From: Megachile rotundata
Taxonomy: Eukaryota; Arthropoda; Insecta; Hymenoptera; Megachilidae
Direction: 5' to 3'
Assembly (NCBI RefSeq): GCF_050947335.1
Contig: NW_027473362.1
Location: forward strand, 992,001 to 1,056,000
DNA: 64,000 nt
A program made the position numbers and the translations under genes. Below are positions 52,216-63,990 of the stretch, piece by piece. Every line of letters begins with the position of its first letter. Position 1 is the first letter of the stretch. Below the pieces are notes generated by a model. That model was not told the origin of the DNA. It made no database searches and saw only the letters and a program-made list of their open reading frames with translations.

Positions 52216-55200
52216 GAATTATGCTCATTTTCGCACGATTCAGCCTCTAATTCGCACATATCCGCTGTAATTCGACTCTGTACTATCTAGTTATGTTAAG
52301 TTATCCTATCTGAGCACAATTCAACACCACAATGAACAATTTTGCTTGTTTTGCACGAATTTTGCTCGTTTTGAACGAATTTTGCTCATTTTCGAACGAT
52401 TCAGCCTCTAATTCGCACATATCCGCTGTAATTCGAGTCTGTACTATCTAGTCATGTTAAGTTATCGTAACTGAGCACAATTTAACACCACAATAAACAA
52501 TTTTGCTCGTTTTGAACGAATTATGCTCATTTTCGCACGATTCAGCCTCTAATTCGCACATATCCGCTGTAATTCGACTCTGTACTATCTAGTTATGTTA
52601 AGTTATCCTATCTGAGCACAATTCAACACCACAATGAACAATTTTGCTCGTTTTGCACGAATTATGCTCATTTTCGCACGATTCAGCCTCTAATTCGCAC
52701 ATATCCGCTGTAATTCGACTCTGTACTATCTAGTTATGTTAAGTTATCGTAACTGAGCACAATTCAACACCACAATGAACAATTTTGCTCGTTTTGAACG
52801 AATTATGCTCATTTTCGCACGATTCAGCCTCTAATTCGCACATATCCGCTGTAATTCGACTCTGTACTATCTAGTTATGTTAAGTTATCCTATCTGAGCA
52901 CAATTCAACACCACAATGAACAATTTTGCTCGTTTTGCACGAATTATGCTCATTTTCGCACGATTCAGCCTCGAATTCGCACATATCCGCTGTAATTCGA
53001 CTCTGTACTATCTAGTTATGTTAAGTTATCCTATCTGAGCACAATTCAACACCACAATGAACAATTTTGCTCGTTTTGCAAGAATTATGCTCATTTTCGC
53101 ACGATTCAGCCTCTAATTCGCACATATCCGCTGTAATTCGACTCTGTACTATCTAGTTATGTTAAGTTATCGTAACTGAGCACAATTCAACACCACAATG
53201 AACAATTTTGCTCGTTTTGAACGAATTATGCTCATTTTCGCACGATTCAGCCTCTAATTCGCACATATCCGCTGTAATTCGACTCTGTACTATCTAGTTA
53301 TGTTAAGTTATCCTATCTGAGCACAATTCAACACCACAATGAACAATTTTGCTTGTTTTGCACGAATTTTGCTCGTTTTGAACGAATTTTGCTCATTTTC
53401 GAACGATTCAGCCTCTAATTCGCACATATCCGCTGTAATTCGACTCTGTACTATCTAGTCATGTTAAGTTATCGTAACTGAGCACAATTTAACACCACAA
53501 TAAACAATTTTGCTCGTTTTGAACGAATTATGCTCATTTTCGCACGATTCAGCATCTAATTCGCACATATCCGCTGTAATTCGGCTCTGTACTATCTAGT
53601 CATGTTAAGTTATCGTAACTGAGCACAATTCAACACCACAATGAACAATTTTGCTCGTTTTGAACGAATTATGCTCATTTTCGCACGATTCAGCCTCTAA
53701 TTCGCACATATCCGCTGTAATTCGACTCTGAACTATCTAGTTATGTTAAGTTATCCTATCTGAGCACAATTCGACACCACAATGAACAATTTTGCTCGTT
53801 TTGCACGAACTATGCTCATTTTCGCACGATTCAGCCTCTAATTCGCACATATCCGCTGTAATTCGACTCTGTACTATCTAGTTATGTTAAGTTATCCTAT
53901 CTGAGCACAATTCAACACCACAATGAACAATTTTGCTCGTTTTGCACGAATTATGCTCATTTTCGCACGATTCAGCCACTAATTCGCACATATCCGCTGT
54001 AATTCGACTCTGTACTATCTAGTTATGTGAAGTTATCCTATCTGAGCACAATTCAACACCACAATGAACAATTTTGCTCGTTTTGAACGAATTTTGCTCA
54101 TTTTCGAACGATTCAGCCTCTAATTCACACATATCCGCTGTAATTCGACTCTGTACTATCTAGTCATGTTAAGTTATCGTAACTGAGCACAATTCAACAC
54201 CACAATGAACAATTTTGCTCGTTTTGCAAGAATTATGCTCATTTTCGCACGATTCAGCCTCTAATTCGCACATATCCGATGTAATTCGACTCTGTACTAT
54301 CTAGTTATGTTAAGTTATCCTATCTGAGCACAATTCAACACCACAATGAACAATTTTGCTCGTTTCGCACGAATTTTGCTCGTTTTGAACGAATTTTGCT
54401 CATTTTCGAACGATTCAGCCTCTAATTCGCACATATCCGCTGTAATTCGACTCTGTACTATCTAGTCATTTTTAAGTTATCGTAACTGAGCACAATTGAA
54501 CACCACAATGAACAATTTTGCTCGTTTTGCAAGAATTATGCTCATTTTCGCACGATTCAGCCTCTAATTCGCACATATCCGCTGTAATTCGACTCTGTAC
54601 TATCTAGTTATGTTAAGTTATCGTAACTGAGCACAATTCAACACCACAATGAACAATTTTGCTCGTTTTGCACGAATTATGCTCATTTTCGCACGATTCA
54701 GCCTCTAATTCGCACATATCCGCTGTAATTCGACTCTGTACTATCTAGTTATGTTAAGTTATCCTATCTGAGCACAATTCAACACCACAATGAACAATTT
54801 TGCTCGTTTTGCACGAATTATGCTCATTTTCGCACGATTCAGCCTCTAATTCGCACATATCCGCTGTAATTCGACTCTGTACTATCTAGTTATGTTAAGT
54901 TATCGTAACTGAGCACAATTCAACACCACAATGAACAATTTTGCTCGTTTTGAACGAATTATGCTCATTTTCGCACGATTCAGCCTCTAATTCGCACATA
55001 TCCGCTGTAATTCGACTCTGTACTATCTAGTTATGTTAAGTTATCCTATCTGAGCACAATTCAACACCACAATGAACAATTTTGCTCGTTTTGCACGAAT
55101 TATGCTCATTTTCGCACGATTCAGCCTCTAATTCGCACATATCCGCTGTAATTCGACTCTGTACTATCTAGTTATGTTAAGTTATCGTAACTGAGCACAA

Positions 55201-56261
55201 TTCAACACCACAATGAACAATTTTGCTCGTTTCGCACGAATTTTGCTCGTTTTGAACGAATTTTGCTCATTTTCGAACGATTCAGCCTCTAATTCGCACA
55301 TATCCGCTGTAATTCGACTCTGTACTATCTAGTCATGTTAAGTTATCGTAACTGAGCACAATTCAACACCACAATGAACAATTTTGCTCGTTTTGCAAGA
55401 ATTATGCTCATTTTCGCACGATTCAGCCTCTAATTCGCACATATCCGATGTAATTCGACTCTGTACTATCTAGTTATGTTAAGTTATCGTAACTGAACAC
55501 AGTTCAACACCACAATGAACAATTTTGCTCGTTTTGCACGAATTATGCTCATTTTCGCACGATTCAGCCTCTAATTCGCACATATCCGCTGTAATTCGAC
55601 TCTGTACTATCTAGTTATGTTAAGTTATCCTATCTGAGCACAATTCAACACCACAATGAACAATTTTGCTCGTTTTGAACGAATTTTGCTCATTTTCGAA
55701 CGATTCAGCCTCTAATTCACACATATCCGCTGTAATTCGACTCTGTACTATCTAGTCATGTTACGTTATCGTAACTGAGCACAATTCAACACCACAATGA
55801 ACAATTTTGCTCGTTTTGCAAGAATTATGCTCATTTTCGCACGATTCAGCCTCTAATTCGCACATATCCGATGTAATTCGACTCTGTACTATCTAGTTAT
55901 GTTAAGTTATCCTATCTGAGCACAATTCAACACCACAATGAACAATTTTGCTCGTTTCGCACGAATTTTGCTCGTTTTGAACGAATTTTGCTCATTTTCG
56001 AACGATTCAGCCTCTAATTCGCACATATCCGCTGTAATTCGACTCTGTACTATCTAGTCATGTTAAGTTATCGTAACTGAGCACAATTTAACACCACAAT
56101 AAACAATTTTGCTCGTTTTGAACGAATTATGCTCATTTTCGCACGATTCAGCATCTAATTCGCACATATCCGCTGTAATTCGGCTCTGTACTATCTAGTC
56201 ATGTTAAGTTATCGTAACTGAGCACAATTCAACACCACAATGAACAATTTTGCTCGTTTTG
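52216..56261 (+). repeat. ~4.05-kb block, copy B
   Basis: Copy of 47039-51084. It ends at 56262, where this copy reads gaacgaattatg and the other reads gcacgaattatg (51085). Its left edge differs from copy A: the monomers just before it (51.6-52.2 kb) resemble those at 41.07-41.97 kb, while copy A has three monomers (423 bp) fewer at that point. About 1.13 kb of other monomers separates the two copies. Confidence 0.9.
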
Positions 56262-59200
56262 AACGAATTATGCTCATTTTCGCACGATTCAGCCTCTAAT
56301 TCGCACATATCCGCTGTAATTCGACTCTGAACTATCTAGTTATGTTAAGTTATCCTATCTGAGCACAATTCGACACCACAATGAACAATTTTGCTCGTTT
56401 TGCACGAATTATGCTCATTTTCGCACGATTCAGCCTCTAATTCGCACATATCCGCTGTAATTCGACTCTGTACTATCTAGTTATGTTAAGTTGTCCTATC
56501 TGAGCACAATTCAACACCACAATGAACAATTTTGCTCGTTTTGCACGAATTATGCTCATTTTCGCACGATTCAGCCTCTAATTCGCACATATCCGCTGTA
56601 ATTCGACTCTGTACTATCTAGTCATGTTAAGTTATCGTAACTGAGCACAATTCAACACCACAATGAACAATTTTGCTCGTTTTGAACGAATTATGCTCAT
56701 TTTCGCACGATTCAGCCTCTAATTCGCACATATCCGCTGTAATTCGACTCTGTACTATCTAGTTATGTTAAGTTATCCTATCTGAGCACAATTCAACACC
56801 ACAATGAACAATTTTGCTCGTTTTGAACGAATTTTGCTCATTTTCGAACGATTCAGCCTCTAATTCACACATATCCGCTGTAATTCGACTCTGTACTATC
56901 TAGTTATGTTAAGTTATCGTAACTGAGCACAATTCAACACCACAATGAACAATTTTGCTCGTTTCGCACGAATTTTGCTCGTTTTGAACGAATTTTGCTC
57001 ATTTTCGAACGATTCAGCCTCTAATTCGCACATATCCGCTGTAATTCGACTCTGTACTATCTAGTCATGTTAAGTTATCGTAACTGAGCACAATTCAACA
57101 CCACAATGAACAATTTTGCTCGTTTTGCACGAATTATGCTCATTTTCGCACGATTCAGCCTCTAATTCGCACATATCCGCTGTAATTCGACTCTGTACTA
57201 TCTAGTTATGTTAAGTTATCGTATCTGAGCACAATTCAACACCACAATGAACAATTTTGCTCGTTTTGCACGAATTATGCTCATTTTCGCACGATTCAGC
57301 CTCTAATTCGCACATATCCGCTGTAATTCGACTCTGTACTATCTAGTTATGTTAAGTTGTCCTATCTGAGCACAATTCAACACCACAATGAACAATTTTG
57401 CTCGTTTTGCACGAATTATGCTCATTTTCGCACGATTCAGCCTCTAATTCGCACATATCCGCTGTAATTCGACTCTGTACTATCTAGTTATGTTAAGTTA
57501 TCGTAACTGAGCACAATTCAACACCACAATGAACAATTTTGCTCGTTTCGCACGAATTTTGCTCGTTTTGAACGAATTTTGCTCATTTTCGAACGATTCA
57601 GCCTCTAATTCGCACATATCCGCTGTAATTCGACTCTGTACTATCTAGTCATGTTAAGTTATCGTAACTGAGCACAATTCAACACCACAATGAACAATTT
57701 TGCTCGTTTTGCAAGAATTATGCTCATTTTCGCACGATTCAGCCTCTAATTCGCACATATCCGATGTAATTCGACTCTGTACTATCTAGTTATGTTAAGT
57801 TATCGTAACTGAACACAGTTCAACACCACAATGAACAATTTTGCTCGTTTTGCACGAATTATGCTCATTTTCGCACGATTCAGCCTCTAATTCGCACATA
57901 TCCGCTGTAATTCGACTCTGTACTATCTAGCTATGTTAAGTTATCCTATCTGAGCACAATTCAACACCACAATGAACAATTTTGCTCGTTTTGAACGAAT
58001 TTTGCTCATTTTCGAACGATTCAGCCTCTAATTCACACATATCCGCTGTAATTCGACTCTGTACTATCTAGTCATGTTAAGTTATCGTAACTGAGCACAA
58101 TTCAACACCACAATGAACAATTTTGCTCGTTTTGCAAGAATTATGCTCATTTTCGCACGATTCAGCCTCTAATTCGCACATATCCGCTGTAATTCGACTC
58201 TGTACTATCTAGTCATGTTAAGTTATCGTAACTGAGCACAATTGAACACCACAATGAACAATTTTGCTCGTTTTGCAAGAATTATGCTCATTTTCGCACG
58301 ATTCAGCCTCTAATTCGCACATATCCGCTGTAATTCGACTCTGTACTATCTAGTTATGTTAAGTTATCGTAACTGAGCACAATTCAACACCACAATGAAC
58401 AATTTTGCTCGTTTTGCACGAATTATGCTCATTTTCGCACGATTCAGCCTCTAATTCGCACATATCCGCTGTAATTCGACTCTGTACTATCTAGTTATGT
58501 TAAGTTATCCTATCTGAGCACAATTCAACACCACAATGAACAATTTTGCTCGTTTTGCACGAATTATGCTCATTTTCGCACGATTCAGCCTCTAATTCGC
58601 ACATATCCGCTGTAATTCGACTCTGTACTATCTAGTTATGTTAAGTTATCGTAACTGAGCACAATTCAACACCACAATGAACAATTTTGCTCGTTTTGAA
58701 CGAATTATGCTCATTTTCGCACGATTCAGCCTCTAATTCGCACATATCCGCTGTAATTCGACTCTGTACTATCTAGTTATGTTAAGTTATCCTATCTGAG
58801 CACAATTCAACACCACAATGAACAATTTTGCTCGTTTTGAACGAATTTTGCTCATTTTCGAACGATTCAGCCTCTAATTCACACATATCCGCTGTAATTC
58901 GACTCTGTACTATCTAGTCATGTTAAGTTGTCGTAACTGAGCACAATTCAACACCACAATGAACAATTTTGCTCGTTTTGCAAGAATTATGCTCATTTTC
59001 GCACGATTCAGCCTCTAATTCGCACATATCCGCTGTAATTCGACTCTGTACTATCTAGTCATGTTAAGTTATCGTAACTGAGCACAATTGAACACCACAA
59101 TGAACAATTTTGCTCGTTTTGCACGAATTATGCTCATTTTCGCACGATTCAGCCTCTAATTCGCACATATCCGCTGTAATTCGACTCTGTACTATCTAGT

Positions 59201-59829
59201 TATGTTAAGTTATCCTATCTGAGCACAATTCAACGCCACAATGAACAATTTTGCTCGTTTTGCACGAATTATGCTCATTTTCGCACGATTCAGCCTCTAA
59301 TTCGCACATATCCGCTGTAATTCGACTCTGTACTATCTAGTTATGTTAAGTTATCGTAACTGAGCACAATTCAACACCACAATGAACAATTTTGCTCGTT
59401 TTGAACGAATTATGCTCATTTTCGCACGATTCAGCCTCTAATTCGCACATATCCGCTGTAATTCGACTCTGTACTATCTAGTTATGTTAAGTTATCCTAT
59501 CTGAGCACAATTCAACACCACAATGAACAATTTTGCTCGTTTTGCACGAATTATGCTCATTTTCGCACGATTCAGCCTCTAATTCGCACATATCCGCTGT
59601 AATTCGACTCTGTACTATCTAGTTATGTTAAGTTGTCCTATCTGAGCACAATTCAACACCACAATGAACAATTTTGCTCGTTTTGCACGAATTATGCTCA
59701 TTTTCGCACGATTCAGCCTCTAATTCGCACATATCCGCTGTAATTCGACTCTGTACTATCTAGTTATGTTAAGTTATCGTAACTGAGCACAATTCAACAC
59801 CACAATGAACAATTTTGCTCGTTTCGCAC

Positions 59830-62450
59830 GAATTTTGCTCGTTTTGAACGAATTTTGCTCATTTTCGAACGATTCAGCCTCTAATACGCACATATCCGCT
59901 GTAATTCGACTCTGTACTATCTAGTCATGTTAAGTTATCGTAACTGAGCACAATTCAACACCACAATGAACAATTTTGCTCGTTTTGCAAGAATTATGCT
60001 CATTTTCGCACGATTCAGCCTCTAATTCGCACATATCCGATGTAATTCGACTCTGTACTATCTAGTTATGTTAAGTTATCGTAACTGAACACAGTTCAAC
60101 ACCACAATGAACAATTTTGCTCGTTTTGCACGAATTATGCTCATTTTCGCACGATTCAGCCTCTAATTCGCACATATCCGCTGTAATTCGACTCTGTACT
60201 ATCTAGTTATGTTAAGTTATCCTATCTGAGCACAATTCAACACCACAATGAACAATTTTGCTCGTTTTGAACGAATTTTGCTCATTTTCGAACGATTCAG
60301 CCTCTAATTCACACATATCCGCTGTAATTCGACTCTGTACTATCTAGTCATGTTAAGTTATCGTAACTGAGCACAATTCAACACCACAATGAACAATTTT
60401 GCTCGTTTTGCAAGAATTATGCTCATTTTCGCACGATTCAGCCTCTAATTCGCACATATCCGATGTAATTCGACTCTGTACTATCTAGTTATGTTAAGTT
60501 ATCCTATCTGAGCACAATTCAACACCACAATGAACAATTTTGCTCGTTTCGCACGAATTTTGCTCGTTTTGAACGAATTTTGCTCATTTTCGAACGATTC
60601 AGCCTCTAATTCGCACATATCCGCTGTAATTCGACTCTGTACTATCTAGTCATGTTAAGTTATCGTAACTGAGCACAATTGAACACCACAATGAACAATT
60701 TTGCTAGTTTTGCAAGAATTATGCTCATTTTCGCACGATTCAGCCTCTAATTCGCACATATCCGCTGTAATTCGACTCTGTACTATCTAGTTATGTTAAG
60801 TTATCGTAACTGAGCACAATTCAACACCACAATGAACAATTTTGCTCGTTTTGAACGAATTATGCTCATTTTCGCACGATTCAGCCTCTAATTCGCACAT
60901 ATCCGCTGTAATTCGACTCTGTACTATCTAGTTATGTTAAGTTATCCTATCTGAGCACAATTCAACACCACAATGAACAATTTTGCTTGTTTTGCACGAA
61001 TTTTGCTCGTTTTGAACGAATTTTGCTCATTTTCGAACGATTCAGCCTCTAATTCGCACATATCCGCTGTAATTCGACTCTGTACTATCTAGTCATGTTA
61101 AGTTATCGTAACTGAGCACAATTTAACACCACAATAAACAATTTTGCTCGTTTTGAACGAATTATGCTCATTTTCGCACGATTCAGCATCTAATTCGCAC
61201 ATATCCGCTGTAATTCGGCTCTGTACTATCTAGTCATGTTAAGTTATCGTAACTGAGCACAATTCAACACCACAATGAACAATTTTGCTCGTTTTGAACG
61301 AATTATGCTCATTTTCGCACGATTCAGCCTCTAATTCGCACATATCCGCTGTAATTCGACTCTGAACTATCTAGTTATGTTAAGTTATCCTATCTGAGCA
61401 CAATTCGACACCACAATGAACAATTTTGCTCGTTTTGCACGAATTATGCTCATTTTCGCACGATTCAGCCTCTAATTCGCACATATCCGCTGTAATTCGA
61501 CTCTGTACTATCTAGTTATGTTAAGTTATCCTATCTGAGCACAATTCAACACCACAATGAACAATTTTGCTCGTTTTGCACGAATTATGCTCATTTTCGC
61601 ACGATTCAGCCTCTAATTCGCACATATCCGCTGTAATTCGACTCTGTACTATCTAGTCATGTTAAGTTATCGTAACTGAGCACAATTCAACACCACAATG
61701 AACAATTTTGCTCGTTTTGCACGAATTTTGCTCGTTTTGCACGAATTTTGCTCGTTTTGAACGAATTTTGCTCATTTTCGAACGATTCAGCCTCTAGTTC
61801 GCACATATCCGCTGTATTTCGACTCTGTACTATCTAGTTATGTTAAGTTATCCTATCTGAGCACAATTCGACACCACAATGAACAATTTTGCTCGTTTTG
61901 CAAGAATTATGCTCATTTTCGCACGATTCAGCCTCTAATTCGCACATATCCGCTGTAATTCGACTCTGTACTATCTAGTTACGTTAAGTTATCCTATCTG
62001 AGCACAATTCGACACCACAATGAACAATTTTGCTTGTTTTGCAAGAATTATGCTCATTTTCGCACGATTCAGCCTCTAATTCGCACATATCCGCTGTAAT
62101 TCGACTCTGTACTATCTAGTAATGTTAAGTTATCCTATCTGAGCACAATTCGACACCACAATGAACAATTTTGCTCGTTTTGCACGAATTATGCTCATTT
62201 TCGCACGATTCAGCCTCTAATTCGCACATATCCGCTGTAATTCGACTCTGTACTATCTAGTTATGTTAGGTTATCCTATCTGAGCACAATTCAACACCAC
62301 AATGAACAATTTTGCTCGTTTTGAACGAATTTTGCTCATTTTCGAACGATTCAGCCTCTAATTCGCACATATCCGCTGTAATTCGACTCTGTACTATCTA
62401 GTTATGTTAAGTTATCGTAACTGAGCACAATTCAACACTACAATGAACAA
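59830..62450 (+). repeat. ~2.6-kb block, copy B
   Basis: Copy of about 35165-37785. Private changes are attgaacacc with gctagttttgcaag near 60.68-60.71 kb and ctaatacgcac near 59.88 kb. The match ends near 62.44 kb, where this copy has cactacaatgaac and gcacgaattatg while the other has a 161-bp cgtttcgcacg monomer. Confidence 0.85.
61655..61835 (+). repeat. 181-bp monomer, copy 4
   Basis: Same unit order and private changes as copy 1, at an offset of 24665 bp. This offset also holds for landmarks upstream (tgaacacag at 35421/60086, aattcacac at 35641/60306, aaacaa at 36471/61136, ctgaac at 36697/61362) and downstream (ttacgtt at 37314/61979, taatgtt at 37455/62120). The 181-bp form therefore spread as part of a multi-kilobase block rather than arising four times. 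Confidence 0.92.
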
Positions 62451-63834
62451 TTTTGCTCGTTTTGCACGAATTATGCTCATTTTCGCACGATTCAGCCTCT
62501 AATTCGCACATATCCGCTGTAATTCGACTCTGTACTATCTAGTTATGTTAAGTTATCCTATCTGAGCACAATTCAACACCACAATGAACAATTTTGCTCG
62601 TTTTGCACGAATTATGCTCATTTTCGCACGATTCAGCCTCTAATTCGCACATATCCGCTGTAATTCGACTCTGAACTATCTAGTTATGTTAAGTTATCCT
62701 ATCTGAGCACAATTCGACACCACAATGAACAATTTTGCTCGTTTTGCACGAACTATGCAAATTTTCGCACGATTCAGCCTCTAATTCGCACATATCCGCT
62801 GTAATTCGACTCTGTACTATCTAGTTATGTTAAGTTATCCTATCTGAGCACAATTCAACACCACAATGAACAATTTTGCTTGTTTTGCACGAATTTTGCT
62901 CGTTTTGAACGAATTTTGCTCATTTTCGAACGATTCAGCCTCTAATTCGCACATATCCGCTGTAATTCGACTCTGTACTATCTAGTCATGTTAAGTTATC
63001 GTAACTGAGCACAATTTAACACCACAATAAACAATTTTGCTCGTTTTGAACGAATTATGCTCATTTTCGCACGATTCAGCATCTAATTCGCACATATCCG
63101 CTGTAATTCGGCTCTGTACTATCTAGTCATGTTAAGTTATCGTAACTGAGCACAATTCAACACCACAATGAACAATTTTGCTCGTTTTGAACGAATTATG
63201 CTCATTTTCGCACGATTCAGCCTCTAATTCGCACATATCCGCTGTAATTCGACTCTGAACTATCTAGTTATGTTAAGTTATCCTATCTGAGCACAATTCG
63301 ACACCACAATGAACAATTTTGCTCGTTTTGCACGAACTATGCTCATTTTCGCACGATTCAGCCTCTAATTCGCACATATCCGCTGTAATTCGACTCTGTA
63401 CTATCTAGTTATGTTAAGTTATCCTATCTGAGCACAATTCAACACCACAATGAACAATTTTGCTCGTTTTGCACGAATTATGCTCATTTTCGCACGATTC
63501 AGCCACTAATTCGCACATATCCGCTGTAATTCGACTCTGTACTATCTAGTTATGTGAAGTTATCCTATCTGAGCACAATTCAACACCACAATGAACAATT
63601 TTGCTCGTTTTGCACGAATTATGCTCATTTTCGCACGATTCAGCCTCTAATTCGCACATATCCGCTGTAATTCGACTCTGTACTATCTAGTTATGTTAAG
63701 TTATCCTATCTGAGCACAATTCAACACCACAATGAACAATTTTGCTCGTTTTGCACGAATTATGCTCATTTTCGCACGATTCAGCCTCTAATTCGCACAT
63801 ATCAGCTGTAATTCGACTCTGTACTATCTAGTTA

Positions 63835-63990
63835 TGTTAAGTTATCGTAACTGAGCACAATTCAACACCACAATGAACAATTTTGCTCGTTTTGAACGAA
63901 TTATGCTCATTTTGAACGAATTTTGCTCATTTTCGCACGATTCAGCCTCTAATTCGCACATATCCGCTGTAATTCGACTCTGTGCTATCT
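63835..63990 (+). repeat. 161-bp monomer, class C (near the right edge)
   Basis: In class C the units read gaacgaattatgctcatttt, then gaacgaattttgctcatttt, so the extra unit carries tgctcatttt rather than tgctcgtttt. This copy spans roughly the last full monomer of the window. Others lie near 1.84, 18.87, 22.93, 39.69, 40.13 and 44.76 kb. In the right half it is preceded by a monomer with the rare atatcagctg; in three of the four cases (39.7, 44.8 and 64.0 kb) it ends with the rare ctgtgctatct, and the 40.13-kb copy ends with the usual ctgtactatct. The four right-hand class C copies end in cgcacgattcag, unlike most other long forms. Confidence 0.8.

Larger units (their letters stand above)
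33050..63940 (+). repeat. 161-bp monomers of the right half (interspersed)
   Basis: In this half the 161-bp monomers are sparser. Approximate centres in kb are 33.13, 34.14, 34.73, 35.18, 35.90, 36.35, 37.81, 38.40, 39.69, 40.13, 41.84, 44.76, 45.75, 47.19, 48.20, 49.20, 50.06, 50.79, 52.36, 53.38, 54.37, 55.25, 55.96, 56.98, 57.56, 59.84, 60.56, 61.01, 62.90 and 63.91. Two local versions dominate: one beginning gcttgttttgcacg, the other beginning cgtttcgcacg. Monomers reading gaacgaattttgctcattttcg but only 141 bp long (for example near 35.6, 37.65, 38.83, 50.5, 54.08, 58.84 and 60.28 kb) look like long forms that have lost one 20-bp unit. They keep the cgaacg end of the long form. Confidence 0.9.
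1..63990 (+). repeat. Satellite DNA array, 141-bp monomer, 440 copies
   Basis: The full window is a tandem array of one satellite family, every copy in the same direction. Monomers are counted here from the landmark agttatgttaag; starts at 1, 142, 283, 424, 565 and 726 show the 141-bp step and the first 161-bp step. Landmarks in order along a monomer are agttatgtt, tatcctatctgagc or tatcgtaactgagc, attcaacaccacaatgaac, ttttgctcgttttg, acgaattatgctcatt, acgattcagcctctaattcg, cacatatccgctgtaattcg and ctgtactatct. The consensus contains about 35 C, 19 G, 38 A and 49 T. I counted 346 short, 90 medium and 4 long monomers; 440 x 141 + 98 x 20 - 10 (net of small indels) gives 63990. Monomers usually differ from each other by only a few bases. 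Such arrays are typical of eukaryotic centromeric or other heterochromatin; the chromosome location and species are not visible here. Confidence 0.98.

Noticed and set aside
1..63990. CRISPR array
   Set aside because: Periodicity is 141 bp and the whole period is conserved. There are no short repeats separated by unrelated spacers and no cas genes.
1..63990. Bacterial or phage genome segment
   Set aside because: No coding sequence of any kind in 64 kb. A pure, unidirectional satellite array of this size fits a eukaryotic chromosome.
1..63990. Array of tRNA, 5S rRNA or other small RNA genes
   Set aside because: The 141-bp monomer has no tRNA-like A and B boxes in proper spacing, no cloverleaf that I could see, no recognisable 5S sequence and no T-run terminator after a structured core.
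1..63990. Simple higher-order repeat with a constant period, as in alpha satellite
   Set aside because: Diagnostic monomers recur at irregular distances (for example tgaacacagttc at gaps from 1571 to 8959 bp). Only local two-copy duplications and scattered cassettes are seen, not a fixed multi-monomer period.
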